Below are positions 28,920-39,692 of a DNA stretch of 58,120 bases, piece by piece. The stretch lies in IMG/VR virus record IMGVR_UViG_3300036978_000157, positions 1 to 58,120 of that record; one strand, 5' to 3'. The notes below the pieces were generated by a model. The model was not told the DNA's origin and searched no databases. It saw nothing but the letters and a program-made list of their open reading frames with translations. This DNA comes from a virus. A program made the position numbers and the translations under genes. How positions within the stretch are numbered: the first letter of the stretch is position 1; the number at the start of each line of letters is the position of its first letter.

Positions 28920-31900
28920 TCACTCAATGTCAAGAGGGATTTCCAACCTATCTTGCAGGTCTTCTTTCACCTCTCTACGGATGATACGAATCTCTGTGCT
29001 GAGTAGGTCTTGAGCTTCATCAAGTGGTAGCTCATCCAAGTCATCTGATATCTCAACAATCTTATCCCGCATCATTGGCCCTGCTTCTCGGACGAACTGC
29101 AACTCCTGCTCCTTGGTCATCCTTTTCCCATTGTCCCATGAAAGGCTTGAATCCCATGCTGGAGGTGTAAGGTTGTTCCTATACATAATCTCCCATGCAG
29201 GGTCTGGCTTCTCAGTAGAAACGATACGGCCAAACACGCTTGCCAAACGCTTTCCAAATCCTTCCTCTTGTATAGCAGATGGGAACTTGGCATCTTCACC
29301 AAAGTAGTTCACATCCTTGTTCAAGAAGTTAACTGAGCCGGGCATATCCTTGAAGAAGTTTGAAAGGTAATCTCCACCTACTGCTTTGTCTTCGGTGTAA
29401 AGTTTGTTGATGTCGCGGAATGCGCCCGGAACTAACATACGGGATATGATTCCTCCGACAAACTGAGTTCCCTTCTCAACTGGATTCTGAGATTCTTTGA
29501 ACTCCAGCAAGTCGGCAAGACCAGTAAGGAATGATTGGTTCAGAACGGCAACGAATCCAATGGAGAATGGTGCTGTGATTGCGGAAGCCGCAAGTTTACC
29601 GATGTCTTCTGCTTGAAGTTTCTCACCCTTCTTCCTCATTGATTTTATTTCCTCTTGCAACATAGCTCCACTTGCCAACGGAATAACAAGGGGAGTGTAG
29701 AGGTATGAGAAGTATGTATCCCCAACTCTGACCGAATACTTCTGACCTCCACGCTGCTGCCAGATTTTCTTTTGGCGCGGGTCTTTCGGCCCTTCGGCAT
29801 AGAACTGTATGTATGGACGCTTCTCTTGATCCTCTTCATCTCCACCAGTGAGTGCTTGGATAATGAATGGAACCATCGCAAGTATACCGAGTATACCCTT
29901 CATTTGTATTTCATATTCCTTATCTGCTCGACCTTGCGTGAATGGGTCTTTCATCCCGCTCTTCTTCGCTCTAATTAATCTGTATTGAGAAAAGATTGGA
30001 GTGTAGTTCAGAAACTCATTGGTCACATTCGCCACAACATTCGTGAATGGGATTACGAACTTAGTTGCTGGATACTTTGCAAGAAGTCCGTTTACGAAGT
30101 TGGCAAGCATTCCGAATAACCCTTGTGGGTCTTGGTTGAACGCCGTCTCAAGTGATGCTTGTTCAGCTATAGCTCTCTGCTCTTCATCAGCCAACCTTTG
30201 CTCACGATAGATTTCGTTTGCTCGGATTATAATCTCTTGGTCTTTCTGTTTACCTGTAGCTTGGGATGATGCAAGTTCCAGTTCGGCTTGCCTCTTCGCC
30301 ATGTCAAACCCTTCTCTGGTATATGCTGCCGCGCCAAGCTGTGCTGCCTTAGCCTCGTATGCTACCTCTCGCAAGAACATATCAGTTGCTCGGAGTAGTC
30401 GCATCAACTGCCTTGGGTTCACATTCTTCAATGCTGTATTCATCCAATCGGGGAGGAAGTTAATCTTCCCGTCACCGAAGTTCGTAAGGTAGTAAACAAT
30501 CTTGGGAGTGTTATCTGGAGTAGCCCCCTCAAGAACATTGGTCTTGGGATACTTTGCCCTCTTCTCGTCCTGCATACCAGATGGGTTTAACCCATTACGC
30601 ATGACATAGAGGAATGAATTCACCGCCGCTGATTGCTTGCCAGATACAGCAGAATACAAAGCCCTCATCATTGGGAAGAATGATTTAGGATTATACATTG
30701 ACCATACTGCCACATTGGAAATGAGATTGCTTGCACCAGACAAGGCGTTAATAGCCGAGGTGGATGCCTGTGAGATGAGTGCAAAATACCAGTAGCTTGA
30801 TAGAACATCTCCAGTAGTGAACTTGGATTTGTTCATCAACGCCCGACCCATCTTCTCTTCCTCGATGCTACGGATCACACCCGCTGGTAGCTTGGATATC
30901 CTGTCTCCCCACTCGCGGAGTGTATTTGTGAACTCAGCATCGTATGGCATGAAACCTTTAGGGAAGTCATGTGTTTTACGGAATGCCTCGTATACTCCTT
31001 CAGCATCCAACACACCCATGTTTGCCATCTCAACCAACTTCTGGAGGATGGTGCGCTGGTTGGAGGTTGGTTTGATCTTGTTATCTGCTAATATCTTTTG
31101 AGCTTTCTTGATGGCACTATCAACAATTTGACTTCTTTCAGCCAAAATTATTTTGGTCATTTGCTTGGATAGTATATCGGCTAACTCTGTAGCCTGCTCT
31201 TTATCCATTCCAACCTCAGTGATGATCCTGCTGATCAGTCCATCCTTGAAGTTACCTTCGTCGCTCGTTGAGAGTCTTGTAATATCTTTGAGGTTCTTGA
31301 TTGCTTTGAATTGTGCTTCAGCTTCCTCTTGGATTTTCTGTGAGAGAAGTGGTTTAGGTATGACCTTGCCTGTCTTCTCATCGATACGGAATCCAAGTTT
31401 GTCTTTTAGAACTTTGTTCGTTTCTTCGTTCAGATACTTGTCTGTGTCTTGGATGAACTTCTCGATCAGTTCGTTTGATGCGCCAGTTCCTTGAAGCTCA
31501 GTGCGGATGTGCTGCTTGACTGCTTCTTGGTTTACATTCCTCTGTGATCCAAGGTAGGTGAATAGATCAGCAAACTTGTAGTTCAAGAACTCTGCTGAGT
31601 CTTTGATTGCTTGTTCTCTTAGGCTATCTGCCCATTGATTTGAGCGGAGTGCCTTAAAGAGTTCTGCGTAGTCGGCGTTGAAGGCATCCCGACTCTGATA
31701 CTTCTCTGCCATTCGGTTTGCCAAATCGTTCACGAAGGATTTGTAAGCATTATCGTTTCCGATAACTGCCTTCACCATCTCCAAATATTTACCACTACGC
31801 TTACCTTTCTTCTGCTTTTCAATGCCAGCCTGCTGGATACCCAACTGCTTCGCGGCAGTAGCAAAGGATTGATACATGAACTTGCTGACATTATCGATGG

Positions 31901-34900
31901 AGAATTCCTTCTTGTTCATCCCAATCGACAGGATGCTTTGCACAGCTTGGTCTACTACCATGTTGGCATACTTATCTTCTTTTGTATCGAAGAGTCCTGC
32001 TGCGAAGTCCAAGAGAATTGTGCGAGTAGATTGATTCTGCTTCTTGGAAACCTCGGCGCGGATAGATTGACGCACCTTCTCTGGATTCTTCTGTGCCATC
32101 TTCAACATGGACACTGCTTTTCTAAATACTTCTTTAGTATTGAAAACCTTATCCATCGACTTGCGCCGATCACCTCGGATAACATTAGCCACCTCATTGA
32201 ATGAGGTTTTAGTTGCTGTTGATAGATTACCCATCGAAGCAATGATGTTTCTCTTGTAGGTATCAATAGCCATTCCTGCACCGACAAGTTTACGAAGTGC
32301 AGCGGCGGCTTGAACCATTCGCCCACTGTCACGCAAAGTTAGTGCTATATTGCGAGCTAATCCTGCTTCCACATCGATAGATTCCAAAGCAAATGATTCA
32401 CGGGCAGTTGCCTTCATGTTGGAGTCCATCACTTCTTTTCTGTATACAGAAGAGAGTTCATACATCATCTCCATCAATACCAACCTCTCGTATGGAGAAA
32501 TGTTATATGCCCTTTGTGCGGTAGCCTCATCCATGCTCGACAAGTTCTGAGCAACACTAAAGAAGTCAGCATCTGGATTGTTTCTGAAAATCTTATCCAA
32601 GGCATTGTTTGCTGCCGTGAACGAGTTCGATGTAAATAGATTTGCTGCCAGCGAGAATGGAGACAGGAGTGCTTTATTCCACTTCCTATCCTTCTGAGCA
32701 GCGCGGGACTGATACTCTTTATATGCCTTGTTATCCTTTGGCTTGAGCATTTCAACTTGAGCTTCCAAGTCAGAGATCATCCTTGTTGTGATCTTCTGCA
32801 TGATGCTCTGCCCCCTCTTTGACATTGGTTCACCTTCTGGCGTTACACCTGCCTTCGCTTCGATTGCTGGAGTTATCGTTTCCGATACTGCCCCTGCTTC
32901 AACTTGTCCACCAGCTTCTGTGAGTGCGACATCTTGGTCAGTAGGGAAAACTTCCCTGCGTTTTGAGTCTTTGATCCGTTTGTATTCTGGATTGTTTTCA
33001 TAGGATGTTATGTCTTGATCTATCAATAGATAGGGTTCTGCTAAAGATTGTTTCTGTTCATCAGATATTGGTAGCCCATCAATGATCCTCAATGCCGTAT
33101 CGATTTGGCGATTTGCCAATTCAATTTGCCTTGGAGTAATCTGAGAATAAAACTCTGGAGTTTGAGAAACTTTCTGTTTCCTCTTCCCGTCTTTGACTAT
33201 CTTTGACTCACCAGTATTGAGAACTTCAGCGATATAATTAAGGACTTGGGATTTCTCAATCTCAACTAATGACTGTGGAACTTGGAAGTCATCTTGTTCT
33301 GCGTTGACTTCTTCTTCTGAAATTTGTGGATCAGATTCAATTATTGCTGAAACTTCTGTGGCAGTTGGTTCTGCTGCAATCTTTTTGGTTTGGCCTTTGC
33401 GAACCCATTCGATACCACTGATCTCAGATATGTCTTGGTTTGGATTTACAGGAACTTCATACTTATTATTTGTTCCAAACTCACGGAAAATAACAGTTCC
33501 ATCTTCAAGCGAGATTGCTCCACGCATCCCCTCAAAGATAAAAGTATCCTTGTCTTTAATCGCATCCGATATTGTTCTTTGCGGCAATGGTGGTTGAACT
33601 GCTAAAGATTCTTTAACAGTTGGTTCTGCTTTAGAGTAATCTTTAAACTCGTAGTTAGCCTCGCCCTTTACGATACCATACCCATCAAGGATGTTGTTGA
33701 TGGTATCTTCCATCCGCTTAACTTCCTTAGTCGAGGTTCCTTTGCCAAGATAGCGAGCGATACTGTTACGAACAAACTGAAGTGCGTTGAGGATAGAGTT
33801 CTTCCATGCTATGATATTACCCTTGTCTTGGTCTGAGAATGCTTCCTGCTCTGCTTTCCTAATGGCATTCAAGTCCTCGGTGATCTGCCCCGTCCTTACA
33901 CGTTGGATGACCATTCGCATGAACTCTTGTGAGAATGTCATGTCATCGAGGAGTTTTGTTTTATCGTTTAAGTATGCGTTGGAAACACCCGGCAGTGCGT
34001 TTGGATTCGTTTGCCTAACCTCTTTTGCTACGTCAGAGATTCGCTTTACTATGTATTGTTCCTCTGAAAGTTTTGGTTTCTTGAGAGCCTTGTATTCGTC
34101 TTGGATGCCTTGATACATGGAGAGGTGGATAACTTCCTCTTCTATTTTCTTTGCTGCCGCCCGTGACTCTTGATCCAATGCAGCATCCCTACTCGCTGCT
34201 CGTTGCTCACCTTGGATTGATATTCCTGCCAATTGATTTACATCTGGAACTACTAAATACTTTTTACCATTGAAGAATGTCGCTCGGTATGTGCCAGTAT
34301 CGGCAGCTACTTGCTTGCCTCCAGTTAGCTTGCCGTATTCTTCGCTTGAGATGACCTCTGTGTTCGTTCCAGCTAAGAACCCTGCATTGGCAGCAATCCC
34401 CGTTCTGATTGCATTCTTGAGCTTCTGGGCGCGTTTGCTGGTGGTCTTGATGCCACCGAGAACTTTGTCTGTAGCCTTAACGAATGCTTGAAGGACTGGT
34501 CGGTCTGGGAAGAAGGTTCCGAATTCTGATCTCCGTCCAGATGGTGGTAGCCCCATCTCGCGGGTTGGAGTTGTTCCCTGTGGTTCTACTCCCTGCTCAA
34601 TAGCGGTAAGTTCAGCGAGTTTGTTTTGCTCAACTGCGATAGCTTTATTCACCCTATCGATACCTACTTGATCGTTCTCATCCAAAGCGTCGAACTCTTT
34701 GTTCAGTTCATTGATCTTTGCTATCGTTGTTTCTTTCGTAGCGGTGGGTGTTGCAGGTGCTGCGGCAGGTGCTTCTGTTTTAGCTTCTGCTGGGCCTGCG
34801 GAGAGCTTATCAAATTGGGCCTGTAATGCTGCGAGGTTGGCCTTCTTCTCGTTCAATGCCAGTTCAGCGGTTTGGTATGCTGGCGCGGTCTTCTCAATCG

Positions 34901-36758
34901 CTTGCAGTCCCATCTCATCATTCGCAATCTCTTCTTTGAGGTTGTTGATATCTGTGCTGACAGACATCATCTGTTGAGCGAGTTCTTGTGCTGGATCAGT
35001 ATCAAGACCCGCTGCCATTTCGTCAGCTTTAGACTCGATATCAGTCTGCTCACTACCTTCTTGATCTCCTTGCTTTGCTTGCTTCTTAGCTCTCTTACCA
35101 GCAATCATCTGAGTGAAGATGGATGTTAAAATACCAGATGCTCCACCTACCCCGCCAGCGTATTGAACGCCTTCAAAGATGTCTTGGTTAGGATCGTAGA
35201 CAAACTTCTTAACAAGATTGCCAGCTATCTCTTGTGGCATCTCGTTAAACAATGCTTCTTCAGCACCTTCAGCAACAGCAACAGCAGCTTTATTTAAGCC
35301 TTTGTATATTGATTTTTGTTGAGCATCATCAAATCGGCTTATCCATTTTTGAAGTGGAGAATAAAGTTCAAGTGGTGCTTGAGTCAACGCAGAGAACAAT
35401 GCCGCTTGGTTTGCTTGCTCGTCCGTAGCACCATCAGACTTAGCTTCTGAGTATCCTCCCCATGCAGAGTTAAGACCACCAAATGTGAGTGTGTTTGCTT
35501 TCTGAAAAAGATTGATTACTCGTTCTGAATTGTATCCAAGCGATGCCCGTGCAGTATTTCCCAATGCAGCAGTAACAATTGCCGCGCCAGTAAAACCAAG
35601 TCCACTGGATACATCCCTACCAAACTGAGCCAATGGGCCAACCTTCCTTGGGTCTTGTCCTTGTTGCCTTTGTTCATCAGCATACTCTGCTGCATCGATA
35701 AATGACTGACCTGTTTGTTCAAGTCCTACGCCTTTCAGTAGCAGTCCAATCGGCCCAACAGTTCCAGAACCAATAGCTCCACCATATCCATCCCATGCTC
35801 GCTTGAAGATATCTGTAGCGACATCCATAAACTCTGGGGATGTCATTGCCCACTCTTCAGCTAACTTCCTTATTTGTGGATTCTTCTTTAGTTCTTCTAA
35901 TTGATCTGGTGCTTGACCAACATTCAGATACTGCCCCGCCATTCTTGAGATCAGACCCGGAGCGTCGATTCCCTTAGTCTTTGCGTAGTCCAAGAATTTA
36001 TCGTTTACGATAATGTTATCGATGAACTGACGCTGATCTCCGATTTGTTTGATAGCAGCACTTGCTCTTGTCTCAATAGGTATTGAGGTTATTTTACCTT
36101 CTCCTCCACCAAAACCTTTTTCTTCACCAAGTCCAGTCTCCAATTCAACTGAAACCCCCGGTTTACGAGTAATCAATTTACTCAAAAATCCAAGTTGATT
36201 TGCTTCGTGCAGTTGTTGGTTTTTTTGTAATTTAGATAATTCAGCACGAAGATCGCTTGGTTGTCCGATGTATTCAGAAACCGATCTAATAGCGAGGGGA
36301 GTATAACCAAAGCCCGATGAAGACTGAAGTTCTTTAGTCTTTTCTTTGATCAGATTCCCTCGAAAGTCCAATGACATTCCATCTGGGCTGATTGGTTCTT
36401 CGATTGTCCTTCCCTTAATATCGATTGCTTGGGCGCGGCGAACCTCTACTGGTTTACCTTCCACCAAAGAAGAAATTTTTCCACGCCCACTTTCGCTTTC
36501 CACCTTAATAGGTTCACCCGCCATGAAGGTCTTCGTTTGACCTTCCTCTTGATCCAAGATATCTGGCCCAGTAACCATTGGTTCTCCACCAATAGGAAGA
36601 CCACCAGCGCGATTGATAGCCTCTGGAATTTGACGCAACTGCTGAACTTGAGATTGTTCTTGTAATGATTGTTGTTTCTCTTCGTCAAAAACAAGATCAT
36701 TGATTGATACGCTTTTACCACCTCCATCAAAAACGAGGTCTTCAATACGAATGCTCAT
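28920..36758 (-). CDS. giant polyvalent virion-associated protein
   Basis: This 2,612-residue protein, the largest gene here, starts with two copies of a D-L-V-F-D motif (residues 7-11 and 21-25). Gly/Ala-rich hydrophobic segments follow near 400 and 540, then Ala/Gln/Glu coiled coil with linkers. A degenerate metallopeptidase-like motif EEVIH lies near 880. The C-terminal third (1800-2600) is helical with several hydrophobic segments, including GILGILAMVPFIIQAL and a KFVIPFTNVVANVTNEF motif. I associate these with large polyvalent proteins carried in virions and injected with DNA. It lies with tail/neck genes. The role (ejection or host-takeover protein) is inferred. Confidence 0.6.
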   Translation of the reverse strand: MSIRIEDLVFDGGGKSVSINDLVFDEEKQQSLQEQSQVQQLRQIPEAINRAGGLPIGGEPMVTGPDILDQEEGQTKTFMAGEPIKVESESGRGKISSLVEGKPVEVRRAQAIDIKGRTIEEPISPDGMSLDFRGNLIKEKTKELQSSSGFGYTPLAIRSVSEYIGQPSDLRAELSKLQKNQQLHEANQLGFLSKLITRKPGVSVELETGLGEEKGFGGGEGKITSIPIETRASAAIKQIGDQRQFIDNIIVNDKFLDYAKTKGIDAPGLISRMAGQYLNVGQAPDQLEELKKNPQIRKLAEEWAMTSPEFMDVATDIFKRAWDGYGGAIGSGTVGPIGLLLKGVGLEQTGQSFIDAAEYADEQRQQGQDPRKVGPLAQFGRDVSSGLGFTGAAIVTAALGNTARASLGYNSERVINLFQKANTLTFGGLNSAWGGYSEAKSDGATDEQANQAALFSALTQAPLELYSPLQKWISRFDDAQQKSIYKGLNKAAVAVAEGAEEALFNEMPQEIAGNLVKKFVYDPNQDIFEGVQYAGGVGGASGILTSIFTQMIAGKRAKKQAKQGDQEGSEQTDIESKADEMAAGLDTDPAQELAQQMMSVSTDINNLKEEIANDEMGLQAIEKTAPAYQTAELALNEKKANLAALQAQFDKLSAGPAEAKTEAPAAAPATPTATKETTIAKINELNKEFDALDENDQVGIDRVNKAIAVEQNKLAELTAIEQGVEPQGTTPTREMGLPPSGRRSEFGTFFPDRPVLQAFVKATDKVLGGIKTTSKRAQKLKNAIRTGIAANAGFLAGTNTEVISSEEYGKLTGGKQVAADTGTYRATFFNGKKYLVVPDVNQLAGISIQGEQRAASRDAALDQESRAAAKKIEEEVIHLSMYQGIQDEYKALKKPKLSEEQYIVKRISDVAKEVRQTNPNALPGVSNAYLNDKTKLLDDMTFSQEFMRMVIQRVRTGQITEDLNAIRKAEQEAFSDQDKGNIIAWKNSILNALQFVRNSIARYLGKGTSTKEVKRMEDTINNILDGYGIVKGEANYEFKDYSKAEPTVKESLAVQPPLPQRTISDAIKDKDTFIFEGMRGAISLEDGTVIFREFGTNNKYEVPVNPNQDISEISGIEWVRKGQTKKIAAEPTATEVSAIIESDPQISEEEVNAEQDDFQVPQSLVEIEKSQVLNYIAEVLNTGESKIVKDGKRKQKVSQTPEFYSQITPRQIELANRQIDTALRIIDGLPISDEQKQSLAEPYLLIDQDITSYENNPEYKRIKDSKRREVFPTDQDVALTEAGGQVEAGAVSETITPAIEAKAGVTPEGEPMSKRGQSIMQKITTRMISDLEAQVEMLKPKDNKAYKEYQSRAAQKDRKWNKALLSPFSLAANLFTSNSFTAANNALDKIFRNNPDADFFSVAQNLSSMDEATAQRAYNISPYERLVLMEMMYELSSVYRKEVMDSNMKATARESFALESIDVEAGLARNIALTLRDSGRMVQAAAALRKLVGAGMAIDTYKRNIIASMGNLSTATKTSFNEVANVIRGDRRKSMDKVFNTKEVFRKAVSMLKMAQKNPEKVRQSIRAEVSKKQNQSTRTILLDFAAGLFDTKEDKYANMVVDQAVQSILSIGMNKKEFSIDNVSKFMYQSFATAAKQLGIQQAGIEKQKKGKRSGKYLEMVKAVIGNDNAYKSFVNDLANRMAEKYQSRDAFNADYAELFKALRSNQWADSLREQAIKDSAEFLNYKFADLFTYLGSQRNVNQEAVKQHIRTELQGTGASNELIEKFIQDTDKYLNEETNKVLKDKLGFRIDEKTGKVIPKPLLSQKIQEEAEAQFKAIKNLKDITRLSTSDEGNFKDGLISRIITEVGMDKEQATELADILSKQMTKIILAERSQIVDSAIKKAQKILADNKIKPTSNQRTILQKLVEMANMGVLDAEGVYEAFRKTHDFPKGFMPYDAEFTNTLREWGDRISKLPAGVIRSIEEEKMGRALMNKSKFTTGDVLSSYWYFALISQASTSAINALSGASNLISNVAVWSMYNPKSFFPMMRALYSAVSGKQSAAVNSFLYVMRNGLNPSGMQDEKRAKYPKTNVLEGATPDNTPKIVYYLTNFGDGKINFLPDWMNTALKNVNPRQLMRLLRATDMFLREVAYEAKAAQLGAAAYTREGFDMAKRQAELELASSQATGKQKDQEIIIRANEIYREQRLADEEQRAIAEQASLETAFNQDPQGLFGMLANFVNGLLAKYPATKFVIPFTNVVANVTNEFLNYTPIFSQYRLIRAKKSGMKDPFTQGRADKEYEIQMKGILGILAMVPFIIQALTGGDEEDQEKRPYIQFYAEGPKDPRQKKIWQQRGGQKYSVRVGDTYFSYLYTPLVIPLASGAMLQEEIKSMRKKGEKLQAEDIGKLAASAITAPFSIGFVAVLNQSFLTGLADLLEFKESQNPVEKGTQFVGGIISRMLVPGAFRDINKLYTEDKAVGGDYLSNFFKDMPGSVNFLNKDVNYFGEDAKFPSAIQEEGFGKRLASVFGRIVSTEKPDPAWEIMYRNNLTPPAWDSSLSWDNGKRMTKEQELQFVREAGPMMRDKIVEISDDLDELPLDEAQDLLSTEIRIIRREVKEDLQDRLEIPLDIE

Positions 36759-36766
36759 ATTGTGTA

Positions 36767-38119
36767 TTATAGCGGAACTGGCTGACCATTTACAATCCTA
36801 AATTGTTTACCAGTTTTTGGATCAGTTCCTATTTTACCTTCTAAGGATTTAATATCTCTACCACCACCAACGGCAGGCATATCAATTTCTGTTCCATACA
36901 ATGGCATCATTGCATTTTTTGCTGCCTGTGGAACTCCAGCGATAAACGCTATTTGTTCGCGAGTTTGATCTTTAATACGAAGTTTTTTTATTACATCACC
37001 TTCTTTTACTGGAATGAAATAACCTTTAGCATCTGTTTCAATAGATATATTTTCAAATCCTCCAAGTGCTTTTATAGCTTTTTGCAAGTTACCATCTGAA
37101 TCCAAAGTTGAAATAGCGTTATTTACTTGTGCGCTAAATGGTTCTTTTGCTTTTTGGTAATCGTAAAGTGGATCGATGTTTTCATAACTTAATGACATTC
37201 CACTTCTTGAAGAAATGTTCATTCCCTTCTGCCTCAAAACATCTGGACTATCAAGTTCTGTAATTCCTTCAGCACCCGGAATATACTTTTCAAGTTTTGG
37301 AATTGATATAATTCTTTTTGCAAAAGGCTTAACAGTATCTGCTGGGAAAATCATTTTAGTTGACTCAGACATAACAGAACTAAACGGAGTTCCAGAATCT
37401 ATCTGTTGTTTAATGTTTTGGAATCCTTGTGCTACATTTGCCTGTGTAGGTGATGGTGCTTGCGGTTGTCCAGCACCTTGATCTGTTGGCATTGGCCCTT
37501 CAATTTTTGGCCTTGCATATTTAGTTCCTTCATTAGTTTGAACAGGAACACTAAACTCACTTGATCTTGTAGCAGATAAAGAACTTAAATCAACATCTTC
37601 ATATCCAGATAAATTACTTACCTTAGATGGAGCTGGTTGTGGTGTTGTAGGTTGATTACCTGCTCCAGCTTGATTACCTGTGCCAGTTTGAGTTCTTGCA
37701 GCAGCAAGTTGACTTGCAAGTTGTGGATTAGTTAAAGCCAAGATTGGAAGGATAGAATCCATTCCAGATGTTGATTGAGATACCTTTTGACTAAGCAAAT
37801 AATCGTCAGTAGATTTTCCAATAGCATCAAGTCCCAACTTAACAAGTGTCATCGACTGTGGGTTGTTTAGAGTTTCTGGAGTCAACATACCAAGCATCTT
37901 ACTATACGCCGCTCCAGATTGTCCTTGTCCTGCAAGTGTCATCGACTCCTGCATACCCTGTTGAAGCATAGGCAGCATCTCTTGAGCTTGCTTCTGCTGC
38001 TCTCTCTGTGCCAACGCTGCACCTACATTCTGACCAAGTTTAGCCAAAGAATCTCCAACCCATGCCGTTGATTGCGACGAGCGGTTGGTTCCCTGCATTA
38101 TGAGTTCTGCGATAGACAT
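36767..38119 (-). CDS. virion structural protein (internal/ejection protein candidate)
   Basis: The 450-residue protein has a Gln/Ala/Met-rich helical N-terminus (about 1-110), a Pro/Thr/Gly/Gln linker (145-215) and a mixed C-terminus. It lies between the giant protein and a hydrophobic Gly/Ala-rich protein, the place of internal core proteins in podoviruses. No enzyme motif is seen. The assignment rests on position and composition. Confidence 0.55.
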   Translation of the reverse strand: MSIAELIMQGTNRSSQSTAWVGDSLAKLGQNVGAALAQREQQKQAQEMLPMLQQGMQESMTLAGQGQSGAAYSKMLGMLTPETLNNPQSMTLVKLGLDAIGKSTDDYLLSQKVSQSTSGMDSILPILALTNPQLASQLAAARTQTGTGNQAGAGNQPTTPQPAPSKVSNLSGYEDVDLSSLSATRSSEFSVPVQTNEGTKYARPKIEGPMPTDQGAGQPQAPSPTQANVAQGFQNIKQQIDSGTPFSSVMSESTKMIFPADTVKPFAKRIISIPKLEKYIPGAEGITELDSPDVLRQKGMNISSRSGMSLSYENIDPLYDYQKAKEPFSAQVNNAISTLDSDGNLQKAIKALGGFENISIETDAKGYFIPVKEGDVIKKLRIKDQTREQIAFIAGVPQAAKNAMMPLYGTEIDMPAVGGGRDIKSLEGKIGTDPKTGKQFRIVNGQPVPL

Positions 38120-38124
38120 GGTAT

Positions 38125-39207
38125 TTAGTAAGGTGATTTAAATTGAGATTGTGGAATTGCAACTGGTCTGTCGCTCATTGATTGAGGTTCTGTCATCTGC
38201 CCTCCTTGGTATAATCTGCTTGGTGCAACTCGACCATATTGATCTGCTCTTGTGGTGAATGTGTATGGTGTATTGTAAAGCGGTGTTGCTCCCAATCCTG
38301 TTCCCGATCCTCCCATTCCACCACCCATGCCTCCCAAATTGAGTCCTTGCTGTGCAGCACTGATGTTCATTCCCATCATCAACGCGCCAGAAGTAGCTTG
38401 TCCAATGTCAGAGACACCTTGGCCGACTGCTTGCTGTGCGGCGTAGCTTGCGGCGATGTTTTCTTTGTTTGCTCCGTAGATGTTTTCGTAAACGCCAGCA
38501 GTCATTCTTGCTTTCTGCAATCCTACTTCTGCTGCTGCTGTTTGGAATCCAAGCTGAACCCTGCCTACATCCAATGGGTCTGCTGTAAACGCTCGCGCCA
38601 ATTGCTGCCAGTTTTGTGCTGTGCCTTGGATTTGAGAAATTGCTGGGAATGCTCCTCTTTGAATATCAAGAGATGTTATACCAAATTGTCTTGGAACTAA
38701 TGCTTGTGCAGCTTGGAATCCACCAGTCCTTCCTGCAACTGCTGGATTGAATCCTGCCCCGCCAAACTCAGCAACGTTTCGCATGGTTTGCTCTCTGACA
38801 TCTTGAGGGATTTCACCTCTCAAGTATTGGTCAGTCACATCCATTGCCTTATTGATTTGACCTACTGATCTTGCTCTTAATGCGGCGGCTCCGGGTTGGA
38901 ACGCTTCAACTTGCTGTCTATTGTATTCTGAAATTTGTGCAGCATCACCAATCATTGCTCCAAGATTATACTCTGGAGCTTTGACTTCGTTAATCATTTG
39001 TTGGACTTTTTGTTGTCCTTTTTTGTATGATTTTGCCGCTTTACCTTGAGCTTTCTTAGCCCTATCTGCCGCTGACATAGAGATAGCCGCTGACCCTGCC
39101 GCCGCACCTACAGCAACTACACCAGCAGCAATAGCAAATCCGCTGGTATGAAACATCATTGGATGTTTATTGCGAATCAAGTTTTCTGGATGGTCAAAAA
39201 ATCTCAT
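38125..39207 (-). CDS. virion internal protein with membrane-like N-terminus
   Basis: The 360-residue protein starts at ATG 39207, which overlaps the upstream stop (ATGA); a start at 39237 would overlap by 34 bases. A hydrophobic Ala/Gly/Val segment (residues 24-45) is followed by a basic coiled coil (AKKAQGKAAKSYKKGQQKVQQ), long Ala/Gln helices and a Gly/Met-rich region (about 290-305). This composition resembles T7 gp14-like internal proteins that form the trans-envelope channel. Inferred. Confidence 0.55.
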   Translation of the reverse strand: MRFFDHPENLIRNKHPMMFHTSGFAIAAGVVAVGAAAGSAAISMSAADRAKKAQGKAAKSYKKGQQKVQQMINEVKAPEYNLGAMIGDAAQISEYNRQQVEAFQPGAAALRARSVGQINKAMDVTDQYLRGEIPQDVREQTMRNVAEFGGAGFNPAVAGRTGGFQAAQALVPRQFGITSLDIQRGAFPAISQIQGTAQNWQQLARAFTADPLDVGRVQLGFQTAAAEVGLQKARMTAGVYENIYGANKENIAASYAAQQAVGQGVSDIGQATSGALMMGMNISAAQQGLNLGGMGGGMGGSGTGLGATPLYNTPYTFTTRADQYGRVAPSRLYQGGQMTEPQSMSDRPVAIPQSQFKSPY

Positions 39208-39692
39208 TTGATTAAGTCGGTTCGGTTGTGCCGCCACTTCTGCACCCTTGGGTCTTCCTTGGCGATGTGAGGATTAAAGTCTCTTGAAGTGATGCTGTCA
39301 ATAATTTCGTCTGGATCAGTCAAGTCTGTGACATGGCAGGTAGTCCAGATTGTATCTTTGTGTGTGGCAAGTAAACGCCTTGTTCCTGCTTCTGTAATGC
39401 CACTGTAGCCTGTTTTGTATCGTTGAGCAGGGATGCCATGATACCAGACAGTCACATCGCCTTTCATCACAAAGAATGGATGCGTAGTGAGGTGCAGCAT
39501 AGTTGTGAGAATCGTATCCTTCGGCATATAGATTTCCCGAATATACATACCCGGCGTGAACCTATGAATCAACGGACATTCCCGTGGAGGTAACTTCAGA
39601 ATCTCAAGATCAATCAAGTTGAGTTCGTAGTTTGGATCACCATATCCAACTACATTCCTTGCATCAATCTTATCTGGAATTGTCAGTGTCAT
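39204..39692 (-). CDS. cupin-like structural protein
   Basis: The 162-residue protein has an upstream half with beta-barrel spacing (GMYIREIYMPKDTILTTMLHLTTHPFFVMKGDVTVWYHG ... TEAGTRRLLATHKDTIWTTCHVTD), typical of a cupin fold with G-D-V and two His clusters. Similar small cupin-like proteins occur in phage neck/tail modules. No substrate is inferred. Confidence 0.55.
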   Translation of the reverse strand: MTLTIPDKIDARNVVGYGDPNYELNLIDLEILKLPPRECPLIHRFTPGMYIREIYMPKDTILTTMLHLTTHPFFVMKGDVTVWYHGIPAQRYKTGYSGITEAGTRRLLATHKDTIWTTCHVTDLTDPDEIIDSITSRDFNPHIAKEDPRVQKWRHNRTDLIK

